Source of the DNA: Mycoavidus cysteinexigens
Lineage (GTDB): Bacteria; Pseudomonadota; Gammaproteobacteria; Burkholderiales; Burkholderiaceae
Direction of reading: 5' to 3'
Assembly: GCF_003966915.1 (NCBI RefSeq)
Contig: NZ_AP018150.1
Location: forward strand, 868,001-932,000
DNA: 64,000 nt
The position numbers and the translations under genes are program-made. The notes under the pieces were generated by a model. That model was given only the letters and a program-made list of their open reading frames with translations, did no database searches and was not told the origin of the DNA. Positions 12,560 through 20,928 of the stretch are shown one piece after another; positions within the stretch are counted from its first letter, which is position 1, and each line of letters starts with the position of its first letter.

Positions 12560-13020
12560 ACGCGCGCCAAGCAGCGCTTGATCAGCGCGCGGCTGAACTG
12601 GATTACCGTTACGCCTTCGAGCAGCATCATTGCTACTCCCGCTTTTTTGTTAATTATTGTTTGAATAAAGCCCGTGCAAAAATGCATGCTGCGAGCGCCG
12701 CGCTACGCGGTGAGCAGCTAACGCTTGAGCATGAAGTGCGCGCGCTGCGCGCACAGCAATATGCCGAACATGTAGCGCAGCGCCAGGCCCAAGAAGCGGC
12801 TGCTTTACCCCAACGCAAAGCGCAAGAGCAGCGCAACCAGGCGCGTTACGCAGATAAACAGGTTGAGCACCAGCGTAAGCTAGAGCAAGCGCGTGTGCAA
12901 TCTGCGCGCAGCGCACAGAACGTAGCGCGTTATAACGCAAAGCAACAAGCGGCGAAGCAGCGTAATGCACGCCGCTCCGCGTCGCAACAGCATAAGCCGG
13001 ATGCAGATACCGCCCCATGA
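12478..13020 (+). CDS. Exported, charged coiled-coil protein of unknown function
   Basis: 180 aa with a clear Sec signal peptide (MFYSFFALIFLVLSLGAHA, cleavage after AHA). The mature part is rich in Gln, Arg and Ala and is expected to be a long helix or coiled coil. Two Cys (HHCYSRFFVNYCLNKAR) could form a disulfide in the periplasm. Burkholderia often carry a similar Arg/Gln-rich periplasmic protein just upstream of the DinG-type helicase, so this is probably a lineage gene and not accessory. Its last 20 bases overlap the proposed helicase start. Confidence 0.7.
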   Translation: MFYSFFALIFLVLSLGAHADESMQARFDARQAALDQRAAELDYRYAFEQHHCYSRFFVNYCLNKARAKMHAASAALRGEQLTLEHEVRALRAQQYAEHVAQRQAQEAAALPQRKAQEQRNQARYADKQVEHQRKLEQARVQSARSAQNVARYNAKQQAAKQRNARRSASQQHKPDADTAP

Positions 13021-15010
13021 AGCTGAGCCAGCAAGTGGCTTGATCGCGCAACACAACGCTCAGCTTGAGCAACTGTTTGCGGCTGACGGATCGCTAGCGC
13101 GCAAGCTAACCGGCTATCGCCCGCGTGCAGCCCAACTGACGATGGCGCAAGCAGTCGCCGCGACGATTGAGAAAGGCGCGCATAGCGACAGCACATTGCT
13201 AGTTGAAGCGGGCACCGGCACAGGTAAAACCTTCGCTTATCTGATTCCCGCCATTTTGTGGGGGGGCAAAGTCATTCTCTCGACGGGCACCAAGCATTTG
13301 CAGGACCAGCTCTTTGCGCGTGATATTCCGTTGGTGCGAGATGCACTGAACGCTCCCGTATCGGTTGCAATTCTCAAAGGTCGCGCTAATTACATCTGCC
13401 ATTATTATCTGCAACGCACCGCTCAGAGCGGCAGCTTGCCCACGCCGCAAGACGCTGCCCATTTACGCGAAATTATCCGCTTTGCCAAAATTACGCACAG
13501 CGGAGACAAAGCAGAAATCGCCCATGTACCCGAGTCGGCTCCAATCTGGGCATCCGTCACATCAACGCGCGAGAATTGTCTCGGCCAGGAATGTGCGCAC
13601 TATAAAGAATGTTTCGTAATGCAGGCGCGCCGTGAAGCGCAGCAAGCCGATATAGTGGTGGTCAATCACCATCTTTTTTTTGCCGATATTATGTTGCGCG
13701 AGGGCGGGGTTGCTGAATTATTACCGAGCGCGAATACCATTATTTTTGACGAAGCGCATCAACTACCTGGCATCGCTACGCTCTTTTTTGGCGATGTCAC
13801 TTCGACTAACCAGTTTCTTGAGTTAGCTCGAGATATCACTGCGGAGGGCCTTCAATCTGCACGAGATGCAGCGGATTGGGTAGATTTAGGGGCCATGTTG
13901 ACGCAAGCTGCACGCGATGTAAGGCTTGCCTTTGAGCCGTCAAACATTAAACTGCCGTTGGCCCAACTCGCATCTGACCATCCTTTACATGAGGCGTTGG
14001 CCACTTTAAGCGCTCAGCTTGACACCTTGATCGTCACGCTTGCGGCTCAAGCCGAACGGGCCGAGTCGCTTGTCGCCTGTTTACGGCGCGCATGTGAATT
14101 GCATGCTGCGCTGAAAAATTTTCAGACGGAAGCGCCGACTCAAACAGATAAAATCTGCTGGATCGAAGTTTTTGCCTATACGGTGCAATTGCATATTACG
14201 CCATTATCGATTGCCCCGATTTTTGAGAAGCAGCGCGCAGGCACACCACGCGCCTGGATTTTCACTTCGGCGACTTTATCGGTGAAAGGGGATTTTAAGC
14301 ACTATGCGGCGCAAATGGGGCTAGCTGCAGATCGTTCAATCAGTTTGCCTAGTCCTTTCGATTACGCTCAGCAAGCTTTGTTATATGTGCCGCAAGGATT
14401 GCCGCAACCCGCTGCGCCTAATTTTATCGATGCGCTTTGGGAAGTCGTTTTACCCGTGCTGGAGGCCGCAGGTGGCCGCGCTTTTGTTCTATGCACTACG
14501 TTGCGCGCCGTCAACCAAATTGCGCAGCGCTTACGTGCAGTCAGTCAAACACGGGCATGGAATTTTCCATTATTGGTGCAAGGGGAAGCGAGTCGAGGAG
14601 AATTGCTTGAACGTTTTCAGCAATCCGGCAACGCCATCTTAGTGGGCAGTCAAAGCTTTTGGGAAGGTGTGGATGTCCGTGGCGGCGCTTTGTCGTTAGT
14701 CATCATTGATAAATTGCCGTTCGCGCCGCCCGATGATCCGGTGCTTGCAGCACGGCTTGCATTGCTTGAGCAACAAGGGCTGAGTCCATTTGTTGATTAT
14801 CAATTGCCGCAGGCAGTGATTGCCTTAAAGCAAGGCGCTGGCCGATTGATTCGGGCAGAAACGGATCGCGGCGTATTAATGATTTGCGATGCGCGTTTGG
14901 TCGATAAACCTTATGGGCGGCGGATTTGGCAGAGTTTGCCAGCGTTTAAACGCACGCGAGATTTGAGTGAAGTACAGGCGTTTTTTGATGCAGCAGAGGG
15001 TGGTGAATGA
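13001..15010 (+). CDS. DinG/YoaA-type ATP-dependent DNA helicase (XPD-like)
   Basis: Superfamily 2 5'-3' helicase for DNA repair or replication-fork structures. Seen: Walker A LLVEAGTGTGKTFAYL, four-cysteine cluster region (NCLGQECAHYKECFVMQ) expected to bind an Fe-S cluster, DEAH box (IIFDEAHQLPG), SATLSVKGDF, and the C-terminal motif VI region (LKQGAGRLIRAETDRG). About 669 aa from the ATG at 13001; an in-frame ATG at 12965 lies deeper in the previous gene. Full length and apparently intact. The stop is 8 bases before hrpII box B. Confidence 0.93.
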   Translation: MQIPPHEAEPASGLIAQHNAQLEQLFAADGSLARKLTGYRPRAAQLTMAQAVAATIEKGAHSDSTLLVEAGTGTGKTFAYLIPAILWGGKVILSTGTKHLQDQLFARDIPLVRDALNAPVSVAILKGRANYICHYYLQRTAQSGSLPTPQDAAHLREIIRFAKITHSGDKAEIAHVPESAPIWASVTSTRENCLGQECAHYKECFVMQARREAQQADIVVVNHHLFFADIMLREGGVAELLPSANTIIFDEAHQLPGIATLFFGDVTSTNQFLELARDITAEGLQSARDAADWVDLGAMLTQAARDVRLAFEPSNIKLPLAQLASDHPLHEALATLSAQLDTLIVTLAAQAERAESLVACLRRACELHAALKNFQTEAPTQTDKICWIEVFAYTVQLHITPLSIAPIFEKQRAGTPRAWIFTSATLSVKGDFKHYAAQMGLAADRSISLPSPFDYAQQALLYVPQGLPQPAAPNFIDALWEVVLPVLEAAGGRAFVLCTTLRAVNQIAQRLRAVSQTRAWNFPLLVQGEASRGELLERFQQSGNAILVGSQSFWEGVDVRGGALSLVIIDKLPFAPPDDPVLAARLALLEQQGLSPFVDYQLPQAVIALKQGAGRLIRAETDRGVLMICDARLVDKPYGRRIWQSLPAFKRTRDLSEVQAFFDAAEGGE

Positions 15011-15017
15011 TCAATCA

Positions 15018-15078
15018 TTCGCGCATGCAAACATCAATTCGTGAAGAAGCGGCGAAGTCTGCTTCGCATAGTTAGACT
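15018..15078 (+). promoter_or_regulatory. hrpII/PIP box with -10 element (box B), for the 15256 gene
   Basis: TTCG at 15018-15021, 16 bases, TTCG at 15038-15041, then exactly 31 bases and TAGACT (15073-15078). Bases 15063-15080 are identical to 11530-11547 in box A. Confidence 0.8.
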
Positions 15079-15184
15079 TTGCCGTAGTAGCCAATTCTTT
15101 TTTGCTGCCTTTACTTCGGTGTTTTAAAGATAAAGCACTGGCCTTTGTTTTTATCGATCTGCTGTAAATACAGCCTTGACCTAA

Positions 15185-15207
15185 GCGTGCTTTATAAGTA
15201 AGCACGC
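15185..15207 (+). promoter_or_regulatory. Hairpin in the leader of the 15256 gene
   Basis: GCGTGCTT and AAGCACGC form an 8-bp stem with a 7-base loop, about 50 bases before the start codon, inside a ~177-base leader. Role unknown; no T-run follows, so it is not a standard terminator. Confidence 0.4.
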
Positions 15208-15255
15208 GAGGTAAGAGGCTGTTTGTATCAGCGCTAAATTCTCTCAGAAAGTATC

Positions 15256-15999
15256 ATGTTTACTAATCCAATACGTTCACGCTCTTTTCCTCCTTCGGCG
15301 AAGGAAGCAAATTCATTTCAAAATCAAAGTATAAATCAATCGTCATCTTCCAGTAGTATTTTAGACAGAATTAAAAATTTAAGGGGATTAAATAAGAAAA
15401 AGAAAGATGAAGATGAGGCGTCACCGGAGAGAAAGGCTTTTGCTGATAGTGTATTTGAGCTAGGTGAGCGAATGCAATTTGAACTTTTATGTAAAATAGG
15501 CGCAGAAGATGGTGATTCTGATCTAATTGAAAAGGGATTAGAGGCACTAAAGAATAGAGATAAAAATAAGGTATCAAAAGATCCAGAGCGATTTGAAATT
15601 TTATCTACTCTCATCAGAGAAAATTCTGATCCAGAATTTGCTGATGCATGGTTAAAAATGCTAAGGAGTGAAGATGTTGATGAAGTATCACAAGAAACAA
15701 AAGATCGTGCTGATAATATAGTTAAAATGGTTAATCAAGCGCAAAAAGTGAGTTTAATCAAGATGAGTATAGATAATGATGATATAGAATTTATCAAACA
15801 GATATTTGGACTTGATGAAGCAAACGAAGAAATGCGGGAGCTATTTTTTAAGAATAATTATTTTTTGCCTTACGCTAGTAATAATCAAGCTACTACTAGT
15901 AAAGCAATGTTTGAAACTTTACTTGGTTTTTGCTCTCAGACGGATAAACTTAGAACGCAAGATAATAAAATTCCTTTAGATTTGGCAACAAATTTATAA
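15256..15999 (+). CDS. Candidate T3SS effector with Ser-rich N-terminus and ankyrin-like tail
   Basis: 247 aa, AT-rich, no family recognised with certainty. The N-terminus is Ser/Asn/Gln-rich and disordered (SINQSSSSSSILDRIK), as in many type III signals, followed by a Lys-rich stretch. The rest is helical with repeated acidic segments. The C-terminal LRTQDNKIPLDLATNL resembles an ankyrin repeat (D-x-x-G-x-T-P-L-D-L-A pattern). It is driven by a perfect hrpII box (box B) through a long leader. The ribosome site before the ATG is weak. Function unknown; secretion by T3SS is inferred from promoter and composition. Confidence 0.62.
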   Translation: MFTNPIRSRSFPPSAKEANSFQNQSINQSSSSSSILDRIKNLRGLNKKKKDEDEASPERKAFADSVFELGERMQFELLCKIGAEDGDSDLIEKGLEALKNRDKNKVSKDPERFEILSTLIRENSDPEFADAWLKMLRSEDVDEVSQETKDRADNIVKMVNQAQKVSLIKMSIDNDDIEFIKQIFGLDEANEEMRELFFKNNYFLPYASNNQATTSKAMFETLLGFCSQTDKLRTQDNKIPLDLATNL

Positions 16000-16024
16000 A
16001 ACGCTATAGTGCTTCACTGTTACA

Positions 16025-16063
16025 TTAAACCCGCAGTCAGGTGCCTGTCTACTGCGGGTTTAA
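16025..16063. terminator. Bidirectional terminator
   Basis: 13-bp perfect stem, TTAAACCCGCAGT (16025-16037) pairing with 16051-16063, loop of 13 bases, T-rich on both sides. It lies between the convergent 15256 and hrpB genes and can serve both. Confidence 0.85.
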
Positions 16064-16077
16064 TTGTACTTTCACGG

Positions 16078-17505
16078 CTAATGCATCAACGTATCAGAAG
16101 GCGTTTCCTGAAACTCTTTACGGTAACCATTCACCAACGTGGAGCGATTCTGTACTCCCCATTTCTCCGCCACATCGGCAATCGATGCCCCCGCTTCATT
16201 CAGCAGATCATTACGAATCCGCTCCATGCGTTGACGCCGGATGACTTCAGTAGGCGACAATCCAACATACGTTTTGAAGGCCATTTGTAAGGCGCGTTCG
16301 GTAACACCAATATGAGCGGCGACTTCTCGTACTGACAAATCAGGCCGGCTTAGATTGCCCAACAAATACGTATAGGCGCGGCGATATTTGCCAGGCAGGC
16401 GGGCGCAGACATCATCCAACGGTGTATGAGCAGTGTTGCGTACGCGTTGCTGAGAATGAAAATCTGCAGGCAAGCTGGCAGTACGCATAGATTGCATTGC
16501 TAAGAGCGCATAACGTCCATAATGGTGCATGGATTCTTCAATCCGGCCAATTTGCTGACAGGCTTTAGCAAGGCAATAGAAATACTCAATGTTATTGTGT
16601 ACTACCGTATGGCGCAGACCCTGACCAAAATGATTGAAATTAAGCAGGCTTTGCGCCAGGCGAGTGGCATCAGTAGCCAGTGCGGCAAGCGCAATTTCAA
16701 CTCGAACTGTGCGTTGGTACAAATCCAATTCAGCGGCGCTAGCCCAATTCAAATGCGCTTGCAGTTGGTTGGCTACATCAGCCGAGCCGAGGGCAAACGC
16801 ATGAAGCTGGCGCAGATAATCCAGCCGGCGCGTCAATAAATCTGAGGTCATGACTTTGATCGGTAAACTCGACAATGCAGGCGGCATAAAATTAGCGGCT
16901 GCCACTTGCCAATAAACATGATCAGTCAGTTGAGGCGATTGCCTCAGTTCATACTGAATCGTAAAATCAAAGTTAATCGTATGGGCAAGCTGTTGCCAAT
17001 CTTCAAGTTGCTCTCTTAAAGCCAGGGCGCGCATTTCTTCCAGATACCGATAGGCTTCGTTCAAGTAGCCAAGGGTATGTAATACAAGGGCAGTTCCGGT
17101 GAGCGCTTCAAGCCGGTGCGGCACACTGAGTTCGTTTTCATTTAAAAGACGCGTAAAGCAACTCAGAGCGGTACTAAAGCGATGCAAAAAGAACGCTTGC
17201 CATCCGGTATTGCGGCAGGAGCGAATGCGCAGAAGGGATTTTGAATGACGAATCAGGCGGCTTGATTTGCGCAAGCTTTCTTCCGCCTCTTCAAAGCGCC
17301 CGAGCGCGAGTTGAAAATCGCCACTGATTCTAAAGTCTTCGGACAAAATGTCAGCAGATACGCTGTGCTGCTCGCCGTCAGTACGCTTGCCGGCAAACAG
17401 TAAAGCTTCGCGCACCTTAGCATTAAACACCATCTCTTTGAGAGTGCTATTGGGTTCGTTGGCGCTAAGCACCGAAATCATTGGGAAATACACTATCCAG
17501 AACAT
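16078..17505 (-). CDS. hrpB: HrpB-type AraC-family activator of the T3SS regulon
   Basis: Transcription activator of hrp genes. C-terminal AraC double helix-turn-helix: DLSVREVAAHIGVTERALQ and ASIADVAEKWGVQNRSTLVNGYRKEF. The ~370-residue N-terminal part is helical and TPR-like, as in Ralstonia HrpB and Xanthomonas HrpX. The start at 17505 (MFWIVYF) has AGGAG 5 bases upstream and gives 475 aa, close to Ralstonia HrpB (477 as I recall); ATGs at 17520 and 17535 are less favoured. Its expected DNA target, TTCG-N16-TTCG, occurs repeatedly around it. No box is seen in front of the gene itself. Confidence 0.85.
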   Translation of the reverse strand: MFWIVYFPMISVLSANEPNSTLKEMVFNAKVREALLFAGKRTDGEQHSVSADILSEDFRISGDFQLALGRFEEAEESLRKSSRLIRHSKSLLRIRSCRNTGWQAFFLHRFSTALSCFTRLLNENELSVPHRLEALTGTALVLHTLGYLNEAYRYLEEMRALALREQLEDWQQLAHTINFDFTIQYELRQSPQLTDHVYWQVAAANFMPPALSSLPIKVMTSDLLTRRLDYLRQLHAFALGSADVANQLQAHLNWASAAELDLYQRTVRVEIALAALATDATRLAQSLLNFNHFGQGLRHTVVHNNIEYFYCLAKACQQIGRIEESMHHYGRYALLAMQSMRTASLPADFHSQQRVRNTAHTPLDDVCARLPGKYRRAYTYLLGNLSRPDLSVREVAAHIGVTERALQMAFKTYVGLSPTEVIRRQRMERIRNDLLNEAGASIADVAEKWGVQNRSTLVNGYRKEFQETPSDTLMH

Positions 17506-17674
17506 GTCATCTCCTAACATCGAACCTAGCGTCATGATTAAAGATGAAATAGGTTTTTATTCATCTCAGCTTGCAACGCTGTCTGACATAAACCATGCTA
17601 GACCCGCGTTAGGTGGAGATTTTCAAAAAATCTTTGTAGTTTTGTTTTGTTTAGAATTGGTGGAGGAAAGGCTG

Positions 17675-17710
17675 GCTCCCGTAGCGGATGAGAGGGTTCG
17701 CTATGGGAGC
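17675..17710. other. Inverted repeat in the gap between hrpB and the 17798 gene
   Basis: GCTCCCGTAGCG (17675-17686) pairs with 17699-17710, 12 bp with one G-T pair and a 12-base loop. It is not followed by a T-run. The rest of 17506-17797 shows no gene; the hrpB promoter should lie there but is not recognisable. Confidence 0.4.
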
Positions 17711-17797
17711 TAGGTTAGAGGTAAGTGGAGAGTTTTTGAGAATCAGCGAAGGGGGAGCGATTAGGTTTTTAGCTTTAGAGGTAGCTCATAAGAAATC

Positions 17798-18553
17798 CTA
17801 TAAATTTTGGTTATACTGTTCTTTTAAATTGGCAAGCATTTCATCGCTATAATTTGAATTATTTTCTATATCATTATGACCTATACCTGCAATTAATTCA
17901 TTATAAAATCCTGCGGAAGGTTCTTTGAATGTTTTGATTTCCGTTTTTTCTTTTTCGTCTTTGTGATCTGTGTCTGAAGTTAATCCATCATAAAATCCTT
18001 CGGGAGGTTTTATAAATATCTCGATGCCTTTCGATTTTAATTTATTTATATGGTTTTGGTAATCTGGATCTTTTGATGCGGAATGACTGATTATAATAGG
18101 GGCAAGACTCTTTAGTTTATCAAAATAAAATTTTCTATCTTTTTTTGATAAATTTTCCATGATTTTTGAATAATTATCATTGCTCCATGGTTTAACCTCG
18201 CTTTTATCATTAAGTAAATCTCCAAGCGCTAAGCTATATAGTTTTTGGGCTATATTTGTTTGACGTACCTTATTTTTATGAGCTTTATTGGAAAATTCAA
18301 TCAAATCGGAAAATGGATCTACATAACCCTCATCATTGTTTTTAAGGGTAACTTGTGATCGATTATTAGATTTAGAGTTATTAATTGCTTGGCTAGCTGT
18401 ACGTCTATCTTTTCTAATAGTTAATGCTGAGAATATAGTAGATCTTTTTTTATCTTCTATGTTGTTATTTGACGTGGATAAATTTTGAGAATCACCTTGA
18501 GTAGTAGTTGTGGCTGGGCTTTTAAAAATTTTGGCCGCTATAGACTTGAACAT
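17798..18553 (-). CDS. Candidate T3SS effector, paralogue of the 18964 gene, with LRR-type tail
   Basis: 251 aa, strongly AT-rich, Ser/Asn/Lys-rich disordered N-terminus starting MFKSIAAKIFKS. A central block (KPWSNDNYSKIMEN, ending APIIIS) aligns with the 18964 product. Then comes INKLKSKGIEIFIKPP, like the segment that closes LRR domains at 50361 and 52431. A GFYDGL/GFYNEL duplication near the C-terminus gives two ~30-residue repeats. GGAG lies 6 bases before the ATG. A perfect PIP-type box (box C) with a -10 at the right distance drives it. Function unknown; type III delivery inferred. Confidence 0.65.
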   Translation of the reverse strand: MFKSIAAKIFKSPATTTTQGDSQNLSTSNNNIEDKKRSTIFSALTIRKDRRTASQAINNSKSNNRSQVTLKNNDEGYVDPFSDLIEFSNKAHKNKVRQTNIAQKLYSLALGDLLNDKSEVKPWSNDNYSKIMENLSKKDRKFYFDKLKSLAPIIISHSASKDPDYQNHINKLKSKGIEIFIKPPEGFYDGLTSDTDHKDEKEKTEIKTFKEPSAGFYNELIAGIGHNDIENNSNYSDEMLANLKEQYNQNL

Positions 18554-18963
18554 AAATAACTCCGTAAGTGTAGTGTTAGGTTAAGGGTAAGAAAAAGTAA
18601 CCTATTAATATTGCCCATCACGTATAGTAAGCAACCTACGTTATGTCAATGGTATGCGTGCGAATAAATAAAGAGATTTGCGAAAAAATTATAGCTAGCT
18701 TTATGTGATGTTAAAAATAAATTGATGGTTAGTAATTATTGTTTGTGAATATATATGGTTAGATGTTTATCTTCAGGTTTTTTTATGTTAGAAATGATTT
18801 TTGGAAATTTGAATATTTATATATTCTCAGGCGGAAAAGCCTCTCCCTTTAGGGTTTATGTAAAATTTATAGGTTAATATCAAGATATTTTTCTAATATT
18901 TTTATCTTTTATAAAATATTGATTTCTGCATGAAATTTACAATTAAATATTTAAAGAGTTATT
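18554..18963. other. AT-rich intergenic region
   Basis: 410 bases. It holds box C (18624-18684) for the 17798 gene. The rest is very AT-rich with no gene or strong terminator seen; the 3' flank of the 18964 gene has only a 4-bp AGGC/GCCT hairpin near 18830. Confidence 0.6.
18624..18684 (-). promoter_or_regulatory. hrpII/PIP box with -10 element (box C), for the 17798 gene
   Basis: On the minus strand: TTCG (18684-18681), 16 bases, TTCG (18664-18661), then 31 bases and TACTAT (18629-18624). With flanking bases it is a perfect TTCGC-N15-TTCGC PIP box. The start codon is 70 bases downstream of the -10. Confidence 0.85.
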
Positions 18964-19878
18964 TTATTTATATAAGTTACTTAAGACGTCACCGAAAAAT
19001 TCTTCATCATTATCTAGATTTTCTCTGGCTAAGTGCCTTTTGTATTGATCCTTGATTAACTCTACATCCGCGTCATTTTTAGTGATAGGTATTTTTCTTG
19101 AGTATTTCGATGGATAAGTATATTCTTGATTGTTATTTCTAGAAAAGTTTAAATTATCTTGGTTTGAGGGAGTGCTTTTTATATGATTAAGATCAAGTGG
19201 TTTAATAGTGACTATGGTTGGAGATCTTGTTTGGATTTGATTGCCTCGTGGTATTTCTTGTATTCGATTGTCCGTGTTGCTTAAATTCTCATTTTCACGT
19301 GCAGTTAATCTGCTTTCTATTTCTGTTATATACATTGTGCTTTCATTGCTTTTCAATAAATTTTTGCTGATTATAGTATTTCCGAATTTTTCTAAAATTG
19401 CTTTGAAGTAATCATCTATTTCTTCATTTGTTATATGTTTTTTATATTGTTGATACATGTAATTATTCCATGGTATAAGTTTATAATTTTTATTTTCGGT
19501 TTGTTTTATTTCTTTTATTTCTTCTTCAAAAAGTGATTTTACCATTTCAGGGTTTTCAGGGTTTGTTATTTGGTTTACAAAGTTATTGGGAGTATCAAAA
19601 AAAGGTTCATGGCTTTTTCCTATTTTTCTTCCTTCTTTTGAGGGGTTTGTACCTTTATTTTGTTTTATATTTTTTTTGGTGGAATTATTTGTTTTTTCAG
19701 GGCGAGATTTAAATGAATTGAAAAAGTTAATGAATTTGTTTTTTTTGAGATTGTTTTCTTTTTTATTTTTGGTGGTATCTTGATGAGGTGAAATTTTCCC
19801 TATTTCTGTTTGTGATGCATTATTCATACCTTCAGTTTGAGTGAGGCCAGTATTACTACTTTTATTGATGTTTAACAT
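18964..19878 (-). CDS. Candidate T3SS effector, paralogue of the 17798 gene
   Basis: 304 aa, very AT-rich, Asn/Lys/Thr/Ser-rich and largely disordered, with no membrane segment. A central block IPWNNYMYQQYKKHI...YFKAILEKFGNTIIS aligns with PWSNDNYSKIMENL...YFDKLKSLAPIIIS of the 17798 product, so the two are diverged paralogues. A basic stretch (KENNLKKNKFINFF) follows the N-terminus. GGAG sits 6 bases before the ATG. The promoter is a perfect hrpII box (box D). No enzymatic motif recognised; effector role inferred from promoter and composition. Confidence 0.63.
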   Translation of the reverse strand: MLNINKSSNTGLTQTEGMNNASQTEIGKISPHQDTTKNKKENNLKKNKFINFFNSFKSRPEKTNNSTKKNIKQNKGTNPSKEGRKIGKSHEPFFDTPNNFVNQITNPENPEMVKSLFEEEIKEIKQTENKNYKLIPWNNYMYQQYKKHITNEEIDDYFKAILEKFGNTIISKNLLKSNESTMYITEIESRLTARENENLSNTDNRIQEIPRGNQIQTRSPTIVTIKPLDLNHIKSTPSNQDNLNFSRNNNQEYTYPSKYSRKIPITKNDADVELIKDQYKRHLARENLDNDEEFFGDVLSNLYK

Positions 19879-19953
19879 AAACCGCTCCGTGAATATTGAC
19901 TGATGGATAAAACGGAAAATACAGTGGTTGAAACTGATATGTACTAGCCAGTT

Positions 19954-20014
19954 ATAATAAATGGCATAGATTATGTTGGTAGCACTTAAGCGAATTGATG
20001 AGATAACTTACGAA
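19954..20014 (-). promoter_or_regulatory. hrpII/PIP box with -10 element (box D), for the 18964 gene
   Basis: Minus strand: TTCG (20014-20011), 16 bases, TTCG (19994-19991), 31 bases, then TATTAT (19959-19954). It sits just beyond the hrpG terminator. Confidence 0.85.
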
Positions 20015-20026
20015 TCAAAATAAGAG

Positions 20027-20063
20027 AACAGCCCACGTATTGTTTGCTAGTGCGTGGGCTGTT
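20027..20063 (-). terminator. Terminator after hrpG
   Basis: 11-bp perfect stem, AACAGCCCACG (20027-20037) with 20053-20063, followed on the minus strand by a T-rich stretch. It lies 8 bases after the hrpG stop codon. Confidence 0.8.
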
Positions 20064-20071
20064 AATACTAC

Positions 20072-20815
20072 TTAGTAACAAAGGCTAGCCACAGAAGCAC
20101 TCGCACTAGCTTCAGACTTTTTTTCTGTTTGTATGGCTTCAAGCCGGTAACCAAACGCATAAATTGTCTTGAGCTGAACGCCTGAGGTTTCGTTCAGGTC
20201 TAACTTTTTACGTAACTTGTAAATATGTTGCTCGAGCGTGCGGCCTACTATATCTTCGTAATTGCCCCAGATAGCTTCAGAAATCTGTTGTCGGCTTAAA
20301 AAATGCCCTAAATTTGAGAACAGAAGCCAGGCAATGGCAAATTCTCGTGAGGTTAGCCGAATCGCCTGGCCGTTGGCAAAGACCGAGCCATTACGTTTAT
20401 CGAGGACGTAACCATTGGTTTCAATTTTGGCGGAACCTTGGTCGCGTGCTTTGTTACGGTTGAGCAAAATATGGGCGCGTGCATTCAACTCACGAGGATT
20501 GACTGGGCCAAATACGACATCGTCCGCACCTGCCGCCAAGGTATCTTTCAAGTTATCTATATTGAAAAATTGTTCGATCACAATCACTGGCGTACGGCGA
20601 TCTGAATAACATTCGCGCCATGAACTGAGTGGATGGTGCGATGCATATTGCCCGTGATTGGCATCAATCAAAATCAGACTGAAGGTTTGTCGAGGGAGCT
20701 CGCGCACTAGCGCAAGGTCTTCGGCAAATGATGAACAGATTACATTTTCACCTGCGAATGCATCGCAGACCAGCCTGAAAAGGCGCTCATTTTTTGTTAG
20801 CACAGCTACCTTCAC
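20072..20815 (-). CDS. hrpG: HrpG-like OmpR-family response regulator
   Basis: N-terminal receiver domain (residues ~1-115) and C-terminal winged-helix DNA-binding domain (YVLDKRNGSVFANGQAIRLT onward, with RTLEQHIYKLRKKL as recognition helix). The presumed phospho-Asp is in SLILIDAN, but the usual acidic pair after strand 1 is replaced (VLTKNERLF), so the receiver is atypical. In Xanthomonas and Ralstonia an OmpR-type HrpG turns on hrpX/hrpB. The position near hrpB and the T3SS supports this name, but the assignment rests on context. GGAG lies 6 bases before the ATG. No cognate kinase is adjacent. Confidence 0.7.
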   Translation of the reverse strand: MKVAVLTKNERLFRLVCDAFAGENVICSSFAEDLALVRELPRQTFSLILIDANHGQYASHHPLSSWRECYSDRRTPVIVIEQFFNIDNLKDTLAAGADDVVFGPVNPRELNARAHILLNRNKARDQGSAKIETNGYVLDKRNGSVFANGQAIRLTSREFAIAWLLFSNLGHFLSRQQISEAIWGNYEDIVGRTLEQHIYKLRKKLDLNETSGVQLKTIYAFGYRLEAIQTEKKSEASASASVASLCY

Positions 20816-20928
20816 AGTATTCTCCAGTTTGGTTCAGTGAACTCCATTAGCCAGAGCTTTTGGGGCTATTTTCGCGCCGTGACACAGTGCTTAATCAATC
20901 TGAGGCGTTATTGAAAATTTAATCCTGG

